Shown piece by piece: positions 59,001-64,000 of a stretch of DNA of 64,000 bases (the stretch's first letter is position 1; every line of letters starts with the position of its first letter). The translations under genes and the position numbers were made by a program. The notes beneath the pieces were generated by a model. It searched no databases. It saw nothing but the letters and a program-made list of their open reading frames with translations, and was not told where the DNA came from. The DNA is from Corallochytrium limacisporum (taxonomy: Eukaryota; Opisthokonta): NCBI GenBank assembly GCA_002811645.1, contig PDIP01000031.1, forward strand, positions 77,821 through 141,820, written 5' to 3'.

Positions 59001-60765
59001 GAATCCTATAGCAGCGCCAAAGACGTCAAAGCAATTGACACAAAAGCAACCTGAAGCAATGCCAAATCCCTCGACGAGTCCGGACTCCGAAACCATGCTC
59101 CGGCGCCCGACGGGCCTCACCCGTCGGGCTGTGGTGTCTTCAGGGGGAGACAACGCGTCCAATCCGTTTACCATCGACGACAGTGACGGTGATAGTAGCA
59201 ACAGCAGTCAGGCAGTTGAAGATAACCGACTTGTGGCTGACGGTGATGTGCCTTCCGATACCCCTGTTGTCCACAAGCGCGATAGTCGAGCCACAAAATT
59301 GAAATTGATCGAGTCACAGGCCAGTCATGACGACATTCTATCGTCAGAGGATGAGGATGATGATAACAGTGACGATCCCAATCGCTATGTGGCCGATTCA
59401 TTCATCCATGATGGCAGTGAAACACCGCACAGCGCAGTGACGGGGGCGTCGCTAACGCAGCAGACCCAAAGTGGTGGGCCTCTTAGTGTGCCGAAACCCT
59501 ATGTGCAGAGTACCTCGCCGACAGACGGTCTGCCGGACCATCTGAAGGACGCGGTGCGTCGCATTGAACAACAAGCCGAAGAGAAGAAGCAAGGACGCAA
59601 GCGCAAACAGGCCGTCGTAGAAAAGCGCACTCGTCAGCAAAAGCATGTGGCTCTTTTGATCAGCAGTGAGGAAGATGACGATGACAATGAATGCATTCTT
59701 CAGATTGCGCAGGCGCATAAACGACAGGCCATGAACAATGTGCGCCAGGCACACCAGCCACCGGACACGGTGCTCAAGGGCACTAGTGGTGGTGGATTCC
59801 AAACCGCAGCCGCCACCATGGGCATGGACACGAGGACCAGTGCCACAGCGGCTATCCATCCCTTTCCGGTGCCGCCACCTTCCGTCAAGTTTATCGATGA
59901 TAGCAGCAATGAGGACGCGACGAAGGCGGGCGAGGAGCCTGTTGCACTTTCCCCGAACCAGAGCTCTGTCGCTGCTGCCAGATACACCGATCTTGCTACT
60001 TCTGTAGCGGATGCTCCCCTGCCAGTCTTCACGGGCACAACACAGGGTACGCCATCTTCTCAGCCGCCCAGACGCCCAGACGATCCGGTGCTACTTGTGG
60101 ATCGCATGGAAACAAAGTACGGAGTTTCTGCGGTAATGCTTAAGCGACAAATTCCGGGAGTACGGGTAATTGTAGGGGGAAAAGAAGAGCTGAATGGAGC
60201 GAGCTTTGTGCTCAGTGCAAAGACGTGCGTGTTGCACTGGAAGGCAAAGTCCTTGGCAACAGCTGCAAAACGCGAAGAGCTCCATCTCCTGCTTGTTCAC
60301 CTCAAGACAGTCTTTGACCACATCTACGTGCTTCTGGACAACGAGGGCGGGGGTGAGCTATGTGGAGAGGGTGGGTTTGGCGCGGATACGCTAACGATCC
60401 ACACAGTGGAGTCCGCGCTGCCCTCAGTGATGAGGTACGCAACTGTCCTAGACTGCGAGAACTTGGACGCTGTGGCGGACATCGTGATCCACCTCTTCAA
60501 GGACATTTTGGACCATGAAGAGAACACTCTCCTGCGAGCTAGAGAGGTGGTGAAGCCAGATGGTGATCCAATAATGCAGCTACTGCTGACGATTCCTTCC
60601 CTCAGCTACATCACGGCGTGTCGTGTTCGGGAGGGTCTCTCGTTCGCTAGTATGACTCTTGCCGATGTCTTGAGCTGCTCCGACACCGCCCAATATCGAA
60701 AGCATTTCCCCTGGCTGCCCGAACGAGCCATGTTTGCCATGATCCGGCATTTCAACTCGGTTTAG
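56059..60765 (+). CDS. FANCM: FANCM/Mph1/Hef-family DNA translocase
   Basis: Remodels stalled replication forks and D-loops and anchors the Fanconi anaemia pathway. The 1568-residue product has a SF2 helicase core. Walker A is LPTGLGKT (near 195), motif II DEAH in VIDEAHKATGNYAY (near 296), motif III LSATPG, and motif VI QRKGRTGRKRKG. Residues 880-1340 are long and disordered, with acidic SIM-like clusters (for example LLISSEEDDDD, near 1200). The C-terminus has an ERCC4-like region (about 1344-1440) and a short helix-hairpin-helix-like end (about 1505-1568), as in animal and plant FANCM; yeast Mph1 lacks these. The nuclease ERK triad is not conserved, as expected for FANCM. The N-terminal QTSMLRFL fits a PCNA-binding box. 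The ATG context is strong. Confidence 0.94.
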   Translation: MASQTSMLRFLQPKGESGERRKEKGKQSTLVPAGLGASSKRVASQAKMAKMSPKGFSNDDFLDDTVFESIDLAEIDKLAEQKSRASKEVAQQKIQGTNGSVSSKAYNAITNYVSGGKSMALSPFQEKNDDEGANPSIRKGVPRDDTFKRRGWPVFEEDEGYKWYFPRKEGMQERDYQRNIVAKCLFSNTLVCLPTGLGKTFIAAVLMYNFYRWFPEGKLIFMAPTKPLVQQQIRACYEIMRVPQHEMICLTGEVNNKVRREEWMVRRLFFATPQTVYADLADGIAPSKSIVCVVIDEAHKATGNYAYVQVVKTLLSAGARFRVLALSATPGDNLDVVQSVLSNLRISTVEIRDEGSIDVAPYVHGKSHEKIVVSMTKGLEELLKVVNANADRYLKACQASGVQVYQRDVNRLTVGACFMMQKKAPPGTGRSWAYGLYRLLRFREAVTFYGYGTAMSMLLENATKDQKNKRGKAGGNQDEARYMDVLQRLIDSGELHPKLVKLIDILQKFIQDKPESRAIVFTHYRESSGEIVGKLSEINGIQAAEFTGQGTAKGRKGMTQKVQQQLIQRFSSGELNVIVSTSVGEEGIDIGEVDLIINYDHFTSTTKATQRKGRTGRKRKGRVVDLVTPGVEEMTLSKTKKSTSSYAQTLRTTISRCEMAGAAPWGRMVPKHIIPRIEYLDITVEDKMAQFQPYSNRRSVTSRSSKTNLNDSVGSIEDTSVVSAYRKKRKLEDLLDSIINPQRLTETKRLFIMKDPNWGFDAKQALRIHASRFQLTHRSYEGPYMGTSPLTHGYRKILYGLQSGRFKTAELTSLLGTKPDGISSPELLSDLGSRGVALCVDDDVMALDEAGIEEVTTALYDNDPPSPIFKCQEFGPVPSPGRLLEPLLSRDTGPKHRSTSNAKRPHLQSCVPSSAIRAQPVEIMREIIQRAPPPPKTTTSTTTIQSVFTDDSDDDDTSMMMAMMAAADKAEKTVTTATLSKNPIAAPKTSKQLTQKQPEAMPNPSTSPDSETMLRRPTGLTRRAVVSSGGDNASNPFTIDDSDGDSSNSSQAVEDNRLVADGDVPSDTPVVHKRDSRATKLKLIESQASHDDILSSEDEDDDNSDDPNRYVADSFIHDGSETPHSAVTGASLTQQTQSGGPLSVPKPYVQSTSPTDGLPDHLKDAVRRIEQQAEEKKQGRKRKQAVVEKRTRQQKHVALLISSEEDDDDNECILQIAQAHKRQAMNNVRQAHQPPDTVLKGTSGGGFQTAAATMGMDTRTSATAAIHPFPVPPPSVKFIDDSSNEDATKAGEEPVALSPNQSSVAAARYTDLATSVADAPLPVFTGTTQGTPSSQPPRRPDDPVLLVDRMETKYGVSAVMLKRQIPGVRVIVGGKEELNGASFVLSAKTCVLHWKAKSLATAAKREELHLLLVHLKTVFDHIYVLLDNEGGGELCGEGGFGADTLTIHTVESALPSVMRYATVLDCENLDAVADIVIHLFKDILDHEENTLLRAREVVKPDGDPIMQLLLTIPSLSYITACRVREGLSFASMTLADVLSCSDTAQYRKHFPWLPERAMFAMIRHFNSV

Positions 60766-61481
60766 AGTATAGAGTGATCCCAGTGGGAGTGATGCATGAG
60801 TCTTGGATCCACGTTCCCCTTGAGAAAGTGACACGGTGCCCATCCACGTATCCCTCTTCGGTGTCCACCCCTCCCCCCCCCTTCCCCAAGGCTAGCTCGA
60901 GCCATCCACCGCAACCACAGAACTATCTCCGTGAAATAAGCGACCGACAGCTCCCGACCCGGCCACGGGCGCAGTACTTTGGGTACCGAGTGTGTCTTCG
61001 ATTGGACCGTGCTAAAGGCCCTCCCCCGGGGGGGGGGGGGGTAGTAACTTTTTTTTTCCACTCGCTGTTAACCGCTTACTAAGTTTGTCCGCCTGGTCCG
61101 CGAACCTTGCGAACTCGCAACCAAATTTTTTGGATCTGGTCGGACACCAGGAAATGCAACGGGAAATACTGACCCGATTCGGTTGCTGAGGTAGGGGAGT
61201 GCAGATGTGTACTCCCAAACTAATTTGGCGGGTCTCTTGAGTGCAGTCTACGACTGATTGGTTCCGTAATAGATTTTCTACCTCTTCCACGTATTTACAG
61301 ACTCCCTGCCAACGATCACTTGCGTAGTCTGTGAACATCAGTAAGCTGTTTTTGGATAGGAAGTGCGGTCCGCAGGACTGGGACATCCTCGGTGGTCGGC
61401 AACCATATCAGATATCGGGATCGATAGACATTCAGTAAAACACACAGAGAGGAAAGAAAACTTAACACACAAAGTACAATC
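60766..61481. other. spacer between FANCM and the PhyH-type gene
   Basis: Holds the FANCM 3' end and the promoter of the next gene. C9 lies at 60873-60881 and a C5-G14 junction at 61023-61041. No canonical AATAAA follows FANCM on the plus strand within the first 200 bases. Frames on both strands cross the G-run and carry no domain. Confidence 0.5.
61023..61041. repeat. C5-G14 homopolymer junction
   Basis: Five C are followed directly by fourteen G, about 440 bases upstream of the PhyH-type start. It has the same C-then-G polarity on the plus strand as the junctions at 489-515 and 7930-7953. Confidence 0.85.
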
Positions 61482-63407
61482 ATGGCGTTTTTATTTGGCG
61501 GACCATTTATTCGAATGGGTGCCCGCATGGGACTGATCCACCAAACCACAGAAGATGTTATGGTTCCAGGGTTTCAGCACGTTCGGGACATTTTCCCTTT
61601 GGGCACAGTCTTCCGGATGGAGCCCGCATACGGATTGGTCACGGACCTTCCTGCCTACAACGACATCGTAAACCACGGACTCGTGGCTCCACTCTATGAT
61701 TTTGGTGGGCCAGCACAAGAGATCCTCAAGCGTTCCTTTGTCCTTGAGCCGGGCCCGAGGCCGGGCACCTACCGACTGTCTAGCATGGCTGACAGGAGTC
61801 GGCACTTGGCCGTGAATCCGCACAATGCCAATGTAAGGGTCGTTTCTGGTGACGGTCCACAAACGGTTTTCCTATTTTGCCGCAGTCCCAACCATCCTGC
61901 AGCAAAGAAGGCAGCGGGCAATCCTCTGCTGGGAAGAGATACCATGCCCAACGGCGTGGATAAGCATCAAAAGAACCGACCGTTCCCGGTGGATTCGGTT
62001 ATGATAGTACCCCTGCCACGCCGTGGAGATGGTTGGTGTATTGCTCTGGATATGCCGCCGGCACAATTCGGCCAGAGCGAACGTCAGGGTGGGCGTTTGA
62101 TTGGCAATTGCATCCGCGGCAACATTGCGCAGATTAACCCCAATACTGGTGGGACTGCGTTGTTTCATCTCATGCCCACCGGAGAGCCCACACAGCCATT
62201 TGATCCCCCAGAATGGTTGGAGAAGAGGATGAAGAAAGAAAACAAAGCAAAGGAAAAGAAAGATAAGAAAAAGAATGGGGCAGCAGCGGAAGTAGGAGCA
62301 GCCACGGCAGCAGGCAGCGCCGCCATCTCTGCCTCTGGCGCTGGGGTCAGCGGTGCCAGCACAGGCGACCGCTCTGTCCATCTCTCCGACTACGAAGCTA
62401 ATCTTGGTGGGAATCCTGAGGACTATCTGCCACTACATCTTGTCGGTCCTAAGAGCCAGACTTTGACTGTTCACCGGAAACTGGCACAACAAATGCTCAC
62501 GCAAGAGCAACTGTTCAATTTTGCCAAAGATGGTTTTATCGTTCTGCCAGGAGTCGTACCAGAGAGCATGGTCAATGCTGCGCGTCAGGTCATTGACACC
62601 CATCTGCAGAAGTGTGCAGCTCAGGGCCGTGATCCGTACGTTATGAGCAATGGACCGCGGCCACAAAAGATCCTCGGGCCGAACGTGCAGGACTCGCCAG
62701 AAATAACAGGCATTTGCTCAGGCACACCGGTGCTGGCTGCAGCAGAATTCCTTTTCGGAGAGCCAGCGTACCCGGTCTGGCCTCCGAACCAGGCTCAATG
62801 CGCAGTGACGATGCCGAACAGCGATGAGGGCGCCTTTGGATGGCACATTGACGGTATGGGCTTGCGTGACGTGCCGGACGAGAATCCGTTTTGTCTTCTA
62901 GTTGGTATCAGCCTCAGTCCGCAGCTAGATTACGAGAATGGTCCCCTCTGCCTGCTGCCAGGTAGTCACCGTGAGGTCCTGGATGAGCTGCGACCTCGGT
63001 ACGATCGTACAACCACAGAGGACCGCTGTCTCCAGAGTCGCATGCTCGAACAAACGATGAATGCACACGAACGCGAGAACGAGGACGTCCGTCGTCGCCA
63101 TGAGCTAATGAAAGCAGTGCGAACGGTCAAGGACGAACACGCGCGACGGCCCGGGGCCATTACTGAGGGTCATCGTGGGCGGGAACCACGGGGTTCCCCC
63201 ATTTTCCTTGCTCCCGGAGACGCGGCGCTGGTTCACTCGAGAGTCATTCATCGGGGGAGCCGTTGCAGAACTGTTGGACAGCCGCGATACCAGGTCTACT
63301 TTCGCCTAAGTCCCCGGAATCGGCCCCGAAGACCCGAAGCTCAGCATGATCTTTTCGGAGAGTTCCAGGGGATCTCCAGACAGCCGTTCGCGAACGCATT
63401 GCATTGA
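61482..63407 (+). CDS. two-domain protein with phytanoyl-CoA dioxygenase (PhyH)-like domain
   Basis: Likely Fe(II)/2-oxoglutarate-dependent oxygenase of unknown substrate. In the 641-residue product the C-terminal half (about 335-615) shows the PhyH pattern. DGFIVLPGVVP is the first strand; the iron ligands are His455 and Asp457 in WHIDG and His590 in VIHRGS. Arg608 in VYFRLSP is the likely 2-oxoglutarate partner. His455 to His590 spans 135 residues, longer than usual, because of a charged helical insert at about 500-560. The N-terminal half (1-245) is not recognised; segments such as RSRHLAVNP and RLIGNCIRG suggest beta-trefoil-like repeats, but weakly. A Lys/Ala/Ser/Gly linker (245-305) joins the halves. 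No signal peptide or clear PTS1 is present (ends NALH). ATG context is good. Confidence 0.82.
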   Translation: MAFLFGGPFIRMGARMGLIHQTTEDVMVPGFQHVRDIFPLGTVFRMEPAYGLVTDLPAYNDIVNHGLVAPLYDFGGPAQEILKRSFVLEPGPRPGTYRLSSMADRSRHLAVNPHNANVRVVSGDGPQTVFLFCRSPNHPAAKKAAGNPLLGRDTMPNGVDKHQKNRPFPVDSVMIVPLPRRGDGWCIALDMPPAQFGQSERQGGRLIGNCIRGNIAQINPNTGGTALFHLMPTGEPTQPFDPPEWLEKRMKKENKAKEKKDKKKNGAAAEVGAATAAGSAAISASGAGVSGASTGDRSVHLSDYEANLGGNPEDYLPLHLVGPKSQTLTVHRKLAQQMLTQEQLFNFAKDGFIVLPGVVPESMVNAARQVIDTHLQKCAAQGRDPYVMSNGPRPQKILGPNVQDSPEITGICSGTPVLAAAEFLFGEPAYPVWPPNQAQCAVTMPNSDEGAFGWHIDGMGLRDVPDENPFCLLVGISLSPQLDYENGPLCLLPGSHREVLDELRPRYDRTTTEDRCLQSRMLEQTMNAHERENEDVRRRHELMKAVRTVKDEHARRPGAITEGHRGREPRGSPIFLAPGDAALVHSRVIHRGSRCRTVGQPRYQVYFRLSPRNRPRRPEAQHDLFGEFQGISRQPFANALH

Positions 63408-64000
63408 TCATGGGGAACCAACCCCCCGTCTTCAAAGCCCGTATATCATTACAACTGTGGTAGTCGTAGAACATATTCTTCAACTCTCTTTTTTTTTTCA
63501 CGGACTCGCTTGTGCCTTGTGCACATCAAAGTAGCACTTGGACAATCATCCCGTATATTCAACAGCGAGGGTTCTCCGAAAAAGGCCCGAAGAGAATGTT
63601 TTTGTGGCTAAATGGGGGGGGGGGTGTAGGGTGGGCTTTGTTCCCGACTTCTACGAGCGGGCCGTGCAAATCATGTACCCAAACGACTTCGTACAGATCC
63701 AAATTTCGGGAAGCACGGGGCGGTGCCAAGAAGCCAGTAGGGGCACCAGCTCAGCGGCTGCTGAAGGCGTGTGTGGTTTTATACTAGCCGCGAGCAAGCG
63801 ACGATTAAATTCGGCATGTGATCAGTTCGTCCTTGCCAGCCGTCTGAGCCGAAAAAATGGACCAGTCTGCATTTTTTTCATCTTCCGTGCTCTGTGGACG
63901 GCTCAATTCAGTTCCTGCAGGAAACGGTACCACCCTCTGTCTGGGAATATTGTATCAAATCTACTCATTTTGATTTAGCTCTGCCGTCGCTTGGGAGAGC
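63408..64000. other. 3' flank, no supported gene
   Basis: Contains the PhyH-type 3' end, a T-run at about 63489-63498 and G11 at 63614-63624. A 146-codon plus-strand frame (63538-63978) and a 91-codon one (63512-63787) run through the G-run and have no recognisable content. A gene may begin beyond the window edge. Confidence 0.5.

Noticed and set aside
63538-63978. 146-codon frame at the right edge
   Set aside because: Runs through the G11 tract, has no recognisable domain and no supporting 3' or 5' signals.
1-64000. Bacterial origin, operons, CRISPR arrays or mobile elements
   Set aside because: Beta-COP, Rpt4, OPA1, IFT144 and UBR1 are eukaryote-specific. No inverted-terminal-repeat element, transposase, reverse transcriptase or regularly spaced repeat was found.

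Overview
The window is nuclear DNA from a unicellular eukaryote with a compact, nearly intron-free genome. Sixteen protein genes can be supported. Fifteen match eukaryotic families or show recognisable eukaryotic domains; the other is a giant coiled-coil gene that matches no family I can name. Each reads as one uninterrupted frame from an ATG to a standard stop, including genes of 2026, 1847 and about 3241 codons. TAA, TAG and TGA all act as stops. IFT144/WDR19 points to an organism that makes a cilium or flagellum. The animal-like OPA1, the FANCM with a C-terminal ERCC4-type region and the UBR1/2-type ligase suggest an opisthokont, perhaps a holozoan protist. The stand-alone glutamyl-phosphate reductase is the fungal or bacterial arrangement, not the fused animal P5CS. 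An intron-poor flagellate holozoan relative such as Corallochytrium is a guess that fits; it is not shown by the sequence.

Layout. 1-2176: gene-free, low-complexity DNA. 2177-4498 (+): gamma-glutamyltranspeptidase. 4629-7670 (-): mitochondrial RAP-type protein. 8166-11030 (-): beta-COP. 11845-13197 (-): glutamyl-phosphate reductase. 13984-16335 (-): BAR-RhoGAP protein. 17621-20422 (+): OPA1-type dynamin. 20488-21237 (-): methyltransferase with a His-rich loop. 21724-22458 (+): divergent cyclophilin. 23176-32901 (+): giant coiled-coil protein. 34994-38383 (+): Cys-rich multi-pass membrane protein. 38584-39762 (-): proteasome ATPase Rpt4. 40752-41621 (-): F-box protein with predicted membrane helices. 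43626-49706 (+): UBR1-type N-recognin. 49848-55391 (-): IFT144. 56059-60765 (+): FANCM. 61482-63407 (+): PhyH-type dioxygenase-like protein. The last 593 bases hold no gene I can support.

Most of these are unrelated housekeeping genes placed side by side: glutathione and proline metabolism, COPI traffic, mitochondrial fusion, ciliary transport and fork repair. The one thematic run is 38584-49706, where a proteasome ATPase, an F-box protein and an N-degron ligase are consecutive. Convergent pairs are separated by only 65-200 bases, and at 4499-4628 the poly(A) signals imply overlapping 3' ends. Long spacers of 0.5-2 kb occur only where there is at least one promoter. Many of them carry runs of 10-20 C or G, sometimes as C-runs joined directly to G-runs; no such run occurs inside a gene called here. 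I saw no tRNA, rRNA, transposon, CRISPR array or telomere repeat. Family calls rest on motif recognition by eye; no database search was run.
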